Source: Candidatus Chloroheliales bacterium (GTDB lineage Bacteria > Chloroflexota > Chloroflexia > QHBQ01). From it: a DNA stretch of 6,404 bases. Each line of letters begins with the position of its first letter. Positions within the stretch are counted from its first letter, which is position 1. Of the stretch, positions 1-5,752 are shown one piece after another. The position numbers and the translations under genes are program-made. The stretch is taken from assembly GCA_003243865.1 (NCBI GenBank), contig QHBQ01000484.1:1-6404 (forward strand), written 5' to 3'. The notes under the pieces were generated by a model. It made no database searches, was not told the DNA's origin, and saw only the letters and a list, made by a program, of their open reading frames with translations.

Positions 1-909
1 AGCCTCGGCCTGCTAGTCTGGCTGCAGGCTCGCCATCTGCCAATTGTGGTCAACTACCAGACCGAACTGAGCGACTTTGCCCGCGCCACTCTGCCCAGCC
101 CGCTGCGTAATCCCGCCAGCAGGTTGATTGACCGCCTCACCGCCTTCATCTTCAACGACCGCGCGGTGCGAGCCGTGCTTGCCACTCGCGCCAGTTTCGC
201 CTACCTGCACCGCATCGGGGTGCGCGACGACAAGCTCCGCCCCATCCAGCGTGGGGTGGACACCGCGATGTTCCACCCCACCAAGCGTAGCGCCGACCTC
301 CGTCGCATCCTCGCCCCCAACGGCGAGGATATTGTTTTGTATGTCGGGCGGCTTGCCTTCGAGAAGAACCTGTCACTGCTGGCCGAGGTGAACCAGCGGC
401 TGCTAGCGCGGCAGCAGCGGGGCGAGCTAGCGCCATTCCGCTTCATCATCGTCGGCGGTAACGACAACCGCAGTGTGGTCGAGCGGATCAAGGCACACTT
501 TGCTACCCAGTCCAACGTCAGCTTCACTGGCCCGCTGGTGGGCGAGGAACTGGCCACCCACTACGCCAGCGCGGACCTATTCGCCTTTCCCGCGCTACAT
601 GAAACTTTCGGTCAGGTGGTGCAAGAGGCGATGTCGTCTGGCCTGCCCGTCGTCGCAATAAATAGCGGCGGCCCCGCCAACATCGTGCAGCCCGCGCTGA
701 CTGGCTACCTGTGCGACCCCGACCGGGCCGCCGAGGATATGACTGACTATCTTGCCAGTTTGTTGCGCGACCACGCCAGTCGCGCCACGATGGCCGCTGC
801 CGCCCGCCAGTTCGCCGCGCAACGCTCGTGGGATGATGTGAACCAGCAGATGCTCGCTGTACTGATTGAGAGTGCAGGGTTGTATGAACCCCTCGATATC
901 GGTTCTTGA
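1..909 (+). CDS. GT4-family glycosyltransferase, C-terminal part (5' end outside window)
   Basis: The reading frame is open from the first base and ends at TGA 907-909, giving 302 residues. Family members are usually about 380-400 residues, so roughly 80-100 N-terminal residues lie upstream. The GTG at 46 is internal, because the upstream codons still read as the end of the N-terminal Rossmann domain. Visible GT-B/GT4 marks, numbered from base 1, are: the linker motif RGVDTAMFHP at 84-93; the donor-domain start VLYVGRLAFEKN, with the Arg and Lys (R117, K122) that usually contact the nucleotide-sugar phosphates; the strand FIIVGG; and the E-x7-E motif HETFGQVVQE (E201, E209) followed by GLPVVA and a GGP loop. 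It should transfer a sugar from a nucleotide donor with retention of configuration, at the cytoplasmic membrane face or in the cytosol. Donor and acceptor cannot be read from the sequence. The PAP2-like gene follows 68 bases downstream on the same strand, which hints at a lipid or envelope substrate. Family call is secure; specificity is unknown. Confidence 0.93.
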   Translation, partial: SLGLLVWLQARHLPIVVNYQTELSDFARATLPSPLRNPASRLIDRLTAFIFNDRAVRAVLATRASFAYLHRIGVRDDKLRPIQRGVDTAMFHPTKRSADLRRILAPNGEDIVLYVGRLAFEKNLSLLAEVNQRLLARQQRGELAPFRFIIVGGNDNRSVVERIKAHFATQSNVSFTGPLVGEELATHYASADLFAFPALHETFGQVVQEAMSSGLPVVAINSGGPANIVQPALTGYLCDPDRAAEDMTDYLASLLRDHASRATMAAAARQFAAQRSWDDVNQQMLAVLIESAGLYEPLDIGS

Positions 910-942
910 ACAGCAATTACCGTTGATGGAGCTTCAGGGGGT

Positions 943-960
943 CTGGGGGTAAGTTCCCAG
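943..960 (+). other. Small hairpin in the glycosyltransferase-PAP2 gap
   Basis: CTGGG at 943-947 pairs with CCCAG at 956-960. Two G-U pairs can extend the stem to 7 bp around a TAAG tetraloop. It ends two bases before the ribosome binding site of the next gene. No T-tract follows, so it is not an intrinsic terminator. It might affect mRNA stability or ribosome access, but a hairpin this short can occur by chance in GC-rich DNA. Confidence 0.3.
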
Positions 961-961
961 C

Positions 962-969
962 TAAGGAGG
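962..969 (+). promoter_or_regulatory. Ribosome binding site of the PAP2-like gene
   Basis: TAAGGAGG is a full-length Shine-Dalgarno match ending 8 bases before ATG 978. It fixes the start: the ATG at 971 is too close to the site, and the in-frame ATG at 1026 has no comparable site. It is the strongest ribosome binding site in the window. It suggests efficient initiation at this gene, independent of the glycosyltransferase upstream. Confidence 0.85.
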
Positions 970-977
970 GATGAACC

Positions 978-1640
978 ATGAGTGTCAACCCCAACCAGGC
1001 AAGAAGGGCAATCCCACTGACCGCAATGGTGACGCGGCCAGTCCGCTGCGTCGTGCCTGACCACGCCCGCACCCTGGCCGCATATATCTCCAACATCATC
1101 AACCCAATTATCGTCATCGTGCCGACCATCATCCTGGCTGGCTTCTACGGCAGCCGCGACTTCGGCGCGGGCCTGCTCTGGACCGCGATTGCCCTGCTCA
1201 GTCTATGCATCATCCCGGCCAGCTATGTAATCATCGGAGTTAAACGCGGCACCCTCAGCGGCCTGCATCTGTCCAGCCACCGCGAGCGCACCGGCCCGAT
1301 TGCCGTCTCCCTCATCAGCGCGGTGATTGGGGTGGTGATGCTCGCGCTGCTCGGTGCCAGCTCGCTCTTCCTCGCGGTAGTTTACAGCGGGGTGTTGACC
1401 AGCCTGGCGCTGGCCGCCTTCACCCTGCTTTGGAAGGTCAGCTTCCACAGCGCGGGTATCACCGGCATGGTGGTGACGAGCGTGTGGCTAGTGGGGGCGC
1501 TGGCTCTGCCGCTGCTCGCACTCATCCCGGCAGTCGGCTGGGCGCGGGTCAAGCTGGGGGCGCACACCATCGGCCAGGTGCTGGGCGGCGCGGCGGTGGC
1601 GGCGGTGGTGGTCACGCTGGTGATGGCGATGGCGCGGTGA
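978..1640 (+). CDS. PAP2-superfamily integral membrane phosphatase-like protein
   Basis: This 220-residue, strongly hydrophobic protein has about five or six membrane segments, roughly at 38-56, 64-88, 108-125, 128-150, 163-183 and 199-217. Three weak PAP2 phosphatase motifs appear in the right order: a basic stretch HRERTGP (101-107) for motif 1, SFHSAG (155-160, H157) for motif 2, and AR-x5-H-x3-Q (R190, H196, Q200) for motif 3. Canonical motif 3 ends in Asp, but an 'AHTxxQV' version is, as I recall, known in a bacterial PAP2 subgroup. Its putative nucleophile and catalytic histidines are therefore present. PAP2 enzymes hydrolyse phosphate from lipid phosphates such as phosphatidic acid or isoprenyl pyrophosphate at the membrane. 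The start is set by TAAGGAGG eight bases upstream. It is probably co-transcribed with the glycosyltransferase. An inactive or transport-like relative cannot be excluded, and the substrate is unknown. Confidence 0.75.
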   Translation: MSVNPNQARRAIPLTAMVTRPVRCVVPDHARTLAAYISNIINPIIVIVPTIILAGFYGSRDFGAGLLWTAIALLSLCIIPASYVIIGVKRGTLSGLHLSSHRERTGPIAVSLISAVIGVVMLALLGASSLFLAVVYSGVLTSLALAAFTLLWKVSFHSAGITGMVVTSVWLVGALALPLLALIPAVGWARVKLGAHTIGQVLGGAAVAAVVVTLVMAMAR

Positions 1641-1648
1641 GCGGGCGG

Positions 1649-1927
1649 TTAATCCAGCCCAATAGACCACATCTCCTCGACATCGCGGCGCGAGTAGCAC
1701 TGGAAGGCAACCATTGTGCGCGTGGCGATGATATCGGCGATGGCGGCGAAGCGGCTGGTGACAACCTCGGCCAGCGCGTCGTATTGCTTCACCCGCAGGA
1801 TCGCCACCAGGTCGTACTCGCCGGTCGCGGAATAGACCTCTTTCACCTCATCAATCTCCAGTAGCGCCTCCGCCGTCTGCTTGACCCGCTGGCGGGTGGC
1901 GTTGATCAGCACAATTGCGGTAATCAT
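1649..1927 (-). CDS. Stand-alone Lrp/AsnC ligand-binding (RAM) domain protein
   Basis: The 92 residues match the alpha-beta C-terminal domain of Lrp/AsnC regulators (AsnC_trans_reg/RAM fold): an N-terminal strand MITAIVLINA, a helix 13-24, a strand pair VKEVYSATGEYDLVAILRV (28-46) with the conserved G-x-Y-D turn (G36, Y38, D39), a helix 48-60, and a final strand TRTMVAFQCY (69-78). No helix-turn-helix precedes it, so it is not by itself a DNA-binding regulator. Stand-alone RAM proteins are known in bacteria and archaea; the fold dimerises, often forms higher oligomers, and binds amino acids or other small molecules at subunit interfaces. Its ATG overlaps the TGA of the kinase gene (ATGA at 1927-1924), and AGGAGG lies seven bases upstream inside the kinase coding end. 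Translation is therefore very likely coupled. A sensory or modulatory role with the kinase is inferred from this arrangement only. Confidence 0.9.
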   Translation of the reverse strand: MITAIVLINATRQRVKQTAEALLEIDEVKEVYSATGEYDLVAILRVKQYDALAEVVTSRFAAIADIIATRTMVAFQCYSRRDVEEMWSIGLD

Positions 1928-4467
1928 TCCTTCGCCTCCTCATTGGTGGACGCCCAGTTCAGCGCTCTGACCAGGTCGCTCAACTCGCCATTGGCAACTG
2001 CTCTCTTGTTGACGATGTAATCAACATGAGCCTGGGTCTGGCTGCGCTCCTTGGCGAACGGTTCGCTAGCGCTTACCAGGATGAGCGGCACCTGGCTGGT
2101 GCGCTCCACCGCCCGCATCGCCGCTGCCAGCTGCACCTCACTGCCGTCGCTCACGTTAAGATCAATAATCATCAGGCTGGGGGTGGTCTGGTTGATCATC
2201 GCCGCCGCTTCGGCTGGGTTGCTGGCGCAGATCACCACGTGACCCTCGCGCCTCAGCGTCGTGCTGATAGTCTCGCGGACGTCATCATCATCGTCCAACA
2301 CCATCACCGGTTTAATCCCTACCTGAGGGGTAGAGGTCTCGGCGTTGATGCGCCAGTTGTCCGTCACCGTAGTGTCGCGGTCGTCAGTTTGCGGTGGGGT
2401 CATCGCCGCTATCATCCTCTGCTCGCTCTCGGCGAGCGAGGCAACTTGGGCAGGCAGTGGTTCATCGGAAGGTGGCTGCTCCCCGAACGCTGGGGTCAGA
2501 ATTCGTTTGCTGCGCACTTGCTCCTCGGCATCATCGCCGTCCTCATTGCTATCCAGTATGCGCAGATCGCCACTAGGCAGCTTCAGGGTGTTGCCCATAA
2601 TGCGGGCGGTCTCCCACTCTACCTGTCCCTCCCGTCTGATCTCCTCGCGCCAGACTGCCTCCTCGATGATACTGCGTTGCGCCTGCGGCTCGACCAGCGG
2701 CAGAGTAACGGTGAAGGTGCTGCCCTGGCCGAGGCCATCACTCCACACCCCGACCGTGCCGCCCATCATGTTCACCAGACGGCGGGTGATCGCCAACCCC
2801 AGGCCGGTGCCGCCATGCTGCCGCGTGGTCGAACTATCCACTTGGCGGAACTCGTCAAAGATAGTCTGGTAGTCACTCTCTTCCAGGCCGATGCCGGTAT
2901 CCACTATAGTCATCGCCCACAACTCACCTACCGGCCTGACCTTGACCGTGACTGAGCCAGCGTCGGTGAATTTGACTGCGTTCGCCACCAGGTTGAGCAG
3001 CACCTGCTGCAAGCGCTGCCGGTCGCCAATCAACTGGCGGGGCAGCAGCGGGTCAATTTCAGAGCTCACCACCACCCCTTTCTGCTGCGCCTCGGTCTCC
3101 ACCATGCTGAGAGTGATTTCCACCAGTTCGCTGGGAGAGAACACCTGATCGTTCAACTCGAAGCGGCCCGCCTCGATCTTCGACATATCAAGGACATCGT
3201 TGATCAGTTGCAGCAGGTTCCTGGCGTTACGTTGCACCTTGCCCAGCGCACCCGCCTGCTTGTCGCTCAGTTCGCCATATGTCCCTTGCAGCAACACCTC
3301 GGAGTAGCCGATAATCGAGTTGAGCGGAGTGCGTAGCTCGTGGCTCATGTTCGCCAGGAACTCGCTCTTCAGAGTGCTTACCACCGCCAGCCGCTCGTTG
3401 GCAACCTTCAGGTCGGTGTACAGCCGCGCCGTTTCCATCACAATCGAAGCCTGGCCTGCGAATAGGGCCAGCAGCCGCTCATCGCTCTCGTCGAAGGTGC
3501 GCTCACCGCGCTCACTCACCACATTCAGCACCCCGATCAGCTCCTCCTGCTTGCTCAACAGTGGCACGCCCACCATCGCGCCGAACTGCATTCCGTCGAA
3601 GTGGGCGGCGCGATCCTGCCAGCGGCTGTAATCGTTGACCCGCATCGCGCGGTGGTCCTGTGCCACCCGCCCGGCCAAGCCCTCGCCAATCTCCAGCGTC
3701 TCCCCCTTCTGGTCGGGAATCATGTTGTAGCTGGCGACTACTTCCAGGCGGTTGTGGGCGCGGTCATGCATATAAATCATTCCGCTGTGCGCGCTCAACA
3801 GCTTCACCGCCCGCTGGGTGATAACCGGCAGCAGTTGCCAGAGGTCGCGATGGTTGATGATGTCGTTTACGGTGCGGTAGAGAATCTCCTGCTCCGCCGC
3901 TCGCTGCTGCGTCTCACGGAATAGCCTGGCGTTGGCCATCGCGGTGACCAAATAATCACTGAGGATGCCGAACACTTGTAGGTCGTTGGCCGCCAGCGGC
4001 GAGCTGGCCTGCGCGTTGCCCGCCACCGCCACGCCGATCAGCTTGCCGCGGCTGACCAGCGGGATGAGAATGCCACTGTGCAGTTGCAGGCGCTGCAGCA
4101 GAGTTGCGCCCAGGGCGCTGCTCTCGCGATCGCACCAGATCGTGCGACGCTTGACCGTAAACATCGCCCAGTGTGACGCTTCGTCCTTGATGCTGATGCG
4201 CAGGTTCGGCTTGCTTCCATCCTTGTCCCGCTCTGCCCCTACCTCGGTGAATAGCTGGTCGCCCTCGCTCAAGAGGATGACACTGCGCTCAAAGCCGAAC
4301 TCCTGTACCAGCGCGTCAGCCACCGCTTGCAGCATTTTGCGCTGCTGGAAGGCGCTGTTGATGCTTTCGATCACCCGCTGTAGCAGTAGTAGCTGCTGCG
4401 TATGCAGCGTAATTTCCATATCGTGGCCGTCGCCAAGCCAACCGTTCGCGCGCTTCTGGTTTGTCAT
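1924..4467 (-). CDS. Soluble hybrid sensor histidine kinase: GAF-GAF-HisKA-HATPase_c-linker-REC
   Basis: Numbered from ATG 4467 (847 residues), the domains are: GAF 1 at about 30-180; GAF 2 at about 205-350, with a coiled helix leading out; HisKA at 367-432 with the H-box MSHELRTP (phospho-His H376); and HATPase_c at about 478-592 with N-box NLVANAVKFT, G1 VDTGIG, F-box and G2 GGTGLGLA, all intact. A long acidic, probably disordered linker spans about 594-717, and a C-terminal receiver runs 719-835 with acidic cluster D725-D729, phospho-acceptor D769 and Ser799. There is no signal peptide or membrane segment, so the kinase is cytoplasmic and should sense small ligands or redox/light cues through the GAF domains, autophosphorylate on His and pass phosphate to its receiver. 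The usual receiver Lys-Pro is replaced by NKR (N820, K821). An alternative ATG at 4506 (860 residues) is in frame. I prefer 4467 because a promoter overlaps the longer start and neither start has a Shine-Dalgarno site. No HPt or DNA-binding partner is visible; the RAM-domain gene follows with an ATGA overlap. Confidence 0.95.
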   Translation of the reverse strand: MTNQKRANGWLGDGHDMEITLHTQQLLLLQRVIESINSAFQQRKMLQAVADALVQEFGFERSVILLSEGDQLFTEVGAERDKDGSKPNLRISIKDEASHWAMFTVKRRTIWCDRESSALGATLLQRLQLHSGILIPLVSRGKLIGVAVAGNAQASSPLAANDLQVFGILSDYLVTAMANARLFRETQQRAAEQEILYRTVNDIINHRDLWQLLPVITQRAVKLLSAHSGMIYMHDRAHNRLEVVASYNMIPDQKGETLEIGEGLAGRVAQDHRAMRVNDYSRWQDRAAHFDGMQFGAMVGVPLLSKQEELIGVLNVVSERGERTFDESDERLLALFAGQASIVMETARLYTDLKVANERLAVVSTLKSEFLANMSHELRTPLNSIIGYSEVLLQGTYGELSDKQAGALGKVQRNARNLLQLINDVLDMSKIEAGRFELNDQVFSPSELVEITLSMVETEAQQKGVVVSSEIDPLLPRQLIGDRQRLQQVLLNLVANAVKFTDAGSVTVKVRPVGELWAMTIVDTGIGLEESDYQTIFDEFRQVDSSTTRQHGGTGLGLAITRRLVNMMGGTVGVWSDGLGQGSTFTVTLPLVEPQAQRSIIEEAVWREEIRREGQVEWETARIMGNTLKLPSGDLRILDSNEDGDDAEEQVRSKRILTPAFGEQPPSDEPLPAQVASLAESEQRMIAAMTPPQTDDRDTTVTDNWRINAETSTPQVGIKPVMVLDDDDDVRETISTTLRREGHVVICASNPAEAAAMINQTTPSLMIIDLNVSDGSEVQLAAAMRAVERTSQVPLILVSASEPFAKERSQTQAHVDYIVNKRAVANGELSDLVRALNWASTNEEAKE
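1935..1940 (-). promoter_or_regulatory. Ribosome binding site of the RAM-domain gene, inside the kinase 3' end
   Basis: On the minus strand AGGAGG lies 7 bases before ATG 1927-1925, within the last codons of the kinase gene. Together with the ATGA overlap it supports both this start and translational coupling. The site may also allow reinitiation by ribosomes finishing the kinase. Confidence 0.8.
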
Positions 4468-4468
4468 G

Positions 4469-4482
4469 ATTAATAGTTTAAT
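4469..4482. promoter_or_regulatory. AT-rich inverted repeat overlapping the -10 of the kinase promoter
   Basis: ATTAA (4469-4473) and TTAAT (4478-4482) are perfect inverted arms around TAGT. The element covers the -10 box and the discriminator of the candidate kinase promoter, a usual place for a repressor operator. It stands out as AT-rich in GC-rich surroundings, but part of that is simply the promoter itself, and 5-bp arms are short. Confidence 0.25.
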
Positions 4483-4503
4483 TCTTGACTTGTGCTTTGT
4501 CAA
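4475..4503 (-). promoter_or_regulatory. Candidate sigma70-type promoter of the kinase gene
   Basis: On the minus strand TTGACA (4503-4498) is followed, after exactly 17 bases, by TAAACT (4480-4475). That is a perfect -35 and a 4 of 6 match to the -10 consensus TATAAT. Transcription would start at about 4468-4467, on the A of the ATG at 4467, giving a leaderless mRNA. This would exclude the longer start at 4506. A second -10-like TATAAG at 4525-4520 has no matching -35 and would give a leader of about six bases before the 4506 ATG. The call rests on sequence only. Confidence 0.5.
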
Positions 4504-4519
4504 CATCCAGGGGGCTAAA

Positions 4520-4592
4520 CTTATAGCTTACGCGGTTCAGCAGGGGCGAGCAACAGTTTGCCCTGCTGAACCGTGCCTGACTAAGGCTAAGG
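4520..4592. repeat. Long imperfect inverted repeat between the SLH and kinase genes
   Basis: The core is a perfect 13-bp inverted repeat: CGGTTCAGCAGGG (4533-4545) and CCCTGCTGAACCG (4561-4573), with a 15-base loop. A G-U and a C-G pair extend it to 4531/4575. Outer arms at 4520-4530 and 4582-4592 also pair, with a six-base bulge (4576-4581) and single-base bulges, making a long hairpin of about 73 bases. On the minus strand it lies in the 3' untranslated region of the SLH gene and upstream of the kinase promoter. No T-tract follows on either strand, so it is not a standard intrinsic terminator, though it could stabilise or end the SLH transcript by another route. A dispersed palindromic repeat is the other main reading. 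Confidence 0.6.
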
Positions 4593-4617
4593 CGCAACTG
4601 CGTAACTCCTAACTTGC

Positions 4618-5745
4618 TCAAGGCGTGGTCACGCCCTTGTAGACAACCTGGGCCATCTCATCGCGGCGGATGGCGTTGTTGGGGCGGAAGGTGCCGTCAT
4701 TGTAGCCACTGACGATGCCGCGCTGGCGTCCAGTCTCGATCACCACGTAGAATATGCTCGAGGGCGGCACATCAGTAAAGCTGGGCGTACCTGGAGTGGT
4801 TAGCGGATAGTGCGCGGCTAGCACTACCAGCTTGGTTAGCTCGGCGCGGGTGATCATGCGATTCGGCAGGAAGCAAGGGTAGACTGCGCCCGCCCGCTGG
4901 CAATTGGCCTGGTCATAGCCGTCGAGGATGCGCGCCGCGTAGCCGCTCTCGATAAACAGGTAGGCGAAGTAGCCCGGTGGCACGTCGCTGAAGGTGGGGG
5001 TGGCGGGCGTGGTGAAGGGCAGACCGAAAGCCAGAACGACGACCTTGGCGAACTGCCCGCGCGTAGCCGGAGCGGCAGGCGAGTAGTGAGTGCCATCGGT
5101 GCCAGTCACCGCCCCCTGGCAGTAGAGATACTGGATGGCAGGGCGGAATATGTTGCCGTTCAGGTCAACGAAGGGCAGTGGGCAGGGCGTGGCGGTACCC
5201 CCTGGCGTCGCCGAAGGCAGCGGCGTGTTGGTGGGTAGCACGGGCGTGTTGGTGGCTGGCTGCGGTGTGTTGGTGGGTGGCCGCGGCGTGCTGGTGGGTA
5301 GCACCGGCGTGTTAGTAGGTAGCTGCGGTGTGTTAGTAGGTGGTTGCGGCGTGCTGGTGGCAATCGTTGTCGGCGTATTGGTGGGTGGCTGTGGCGTGCT
5401 GGTGACAATCGCTGTCGGGGTGGCAGTGCCGACTGGGGTGCAGGTGGGGGTGGGCGCCGCGGTTGTGGTTAGGGTTGGGGTTGCGGTTGCGGCTAGGGTC
5501 GGGGTTGCGGTCGGCCCACTGATCGGGGTGAGGGTAGGCCCGCAACCGGGTGAAGCCGTTGGGCTGGGGGTTGTGGTTGACGTGTCCGTTGCAGCGGGCG
5601 TCGCCGCTACGCTCTGCCCGCTGCTTGGCGGGGCGCTGGCGGGCCCGGTTGCTCCTACCTGCATCACCGGACGCATGGCAAAGAGTAGGAGGAAGCTAAC
5701 TAGCGCCATCACCAACAATCGGGTTGGCTTGCTACTTGTGTTCAT
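4618..5745 (-). CDS. Secreted S-layer homology (SLH) protein with Pro/Thr-rich stalk
   Basis: This 375-residue protein starts with a Sec-type signal peptide: basic KPTR, a hydrophobic core LLVMALVSFLLLF, and probable cleavage near VGA (30-32). Next comes a low-complexity Pro/Thr/Ala stalk (about 33-188) with TNTP-type heptads at about 111-175, likely extended and perhaps O-glycosylated. Three SLH repeats fill the C-terminus. They begin at FVDLNGN (192), FSDVPPGYF (252) and FTDVPPSSI (323), each followed by a G-x-x-x-G-x-x-D/Y turn, an F/Y-x-P element and an R-x-x-x-x-K/Q helix. Repeat 2 carries an insertion with Cys282 and Cys291, a possible disulfide. SLH domains attach proteins to cell-wall or envelope polymers, so this is most likely a surface anchor or S-layer-associated protein; no enzymatic domain is present. 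The start is backed by GGGAGA seven bases upstream. Chloroflexi carry many proteins with this layout. The exact role is unknown. Confidence 0.93.
   Translation of the reverse strand: MNTSSKPTRLLVMALVSFLLLFAMRPVMQVGATGPASAPPSSGQSVAATPAATDTSTTTPSPTASPGCGPTLTPISGPTATPTLAATATPTLTTTAAPTPTCTPVGTATPTAIVTSTPQPPTNTPTTIATSTPQPPTNTPQLPTNTPVLPTSTPRPPTNTPQPATNTPVLPTNTPLPSATPGGTATPCPLPFVDLNGNIFRPAIQYLYCQGAVTGTDGTHYSPAAPATRGQFAKVVVLAFGLPFTTPATPTFSDVPPGYFAYLFIESGYAARILDGYDQANCQRAGAVYPCFLPNRMITRAELTKLVVLAAHYPLTTPGTPSFTDVPPSSIFYVVIETGRQRGIVSGYNDGTFRPNNAIRRDEMAQVVYKGVTTP
5222..5416 (-). repeat. In-frame 21/24-base tandem repeats encoding the TNTP stalk
   Basis: Nine imperfect units run head to tail. Read on the + strand they begin GGCGTGTTGGTGGGT or a close variant, at 5222, 5243, 5264, 5285, 5306, 5327, 5348, 5372 and 5393. 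Seven are 21 bases, and those at 5348 and 5393 are 24 bases with a CAATCG(T/C)TGTC end. Each unit encodes 7 or 8 residues of the TNTPxxP / TSTPQPP type. All unit lengths are multiples of three, so gain or loss of units keeps the SLH domains in frame. The unit pattern suggests slippage or unequal exchange, with stalk length likely to vary between strains. Confidence 0.85.
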
Positions 5746-5752
5746 CGCGTAT

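Noticed and set aside
46..48. GTG as start of the glycosyltransferase
   Set aside because: The frame is open from base 1. Residues before it fit the end of the N-terminal domain, and a start here would remove most of that domain.
910..977. Separate promoter for the PAP2 gene
   Set aside because: I found no paired -35 and -10 elements of useful quality in this gap. Read-through from the glycosyltransferase is simpler.
1430..1864. 144-residue + strand ORF spanning the PAP2 end and the RAM gene
   Set aside because: It overlaps two well-supported genes in another frame, and its Gly/Arg/His-rich composition suggests a chance frame.
2026..2955. 309-residue + strand ORF inside the kinase gene
   Set aside because: It lies antisense to the receiver, linker and HATPase regions, whose motifs are intact on the minus strand. 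The translated sequence has odd composition (His/Arg-rich) and no domain. It is a shadow common in GC-rich DNA.
4531..4575. Classical Rho-independent terminator for the SLH gene
   Set aside because: The stem is strong but no run of T follows on the minus strand (the bases after the stem are TAAGCTATAAG), so it was kept as an inverted repeat only.
3965..4612. 215-residue + strand ORF across the kinase N-terminus and intergenic region
   Set aside because: It is Ser/Arg/Cys-rich with no domain, opposite the first GAF domain, and crosses the kinase promoter and the hairpin element.
5222..5416. Possible CRISPR array
   Set aside because: The units are contiguous 21/24-mers without unique spacers, and they encode a Pro/Thr stalk in frame.
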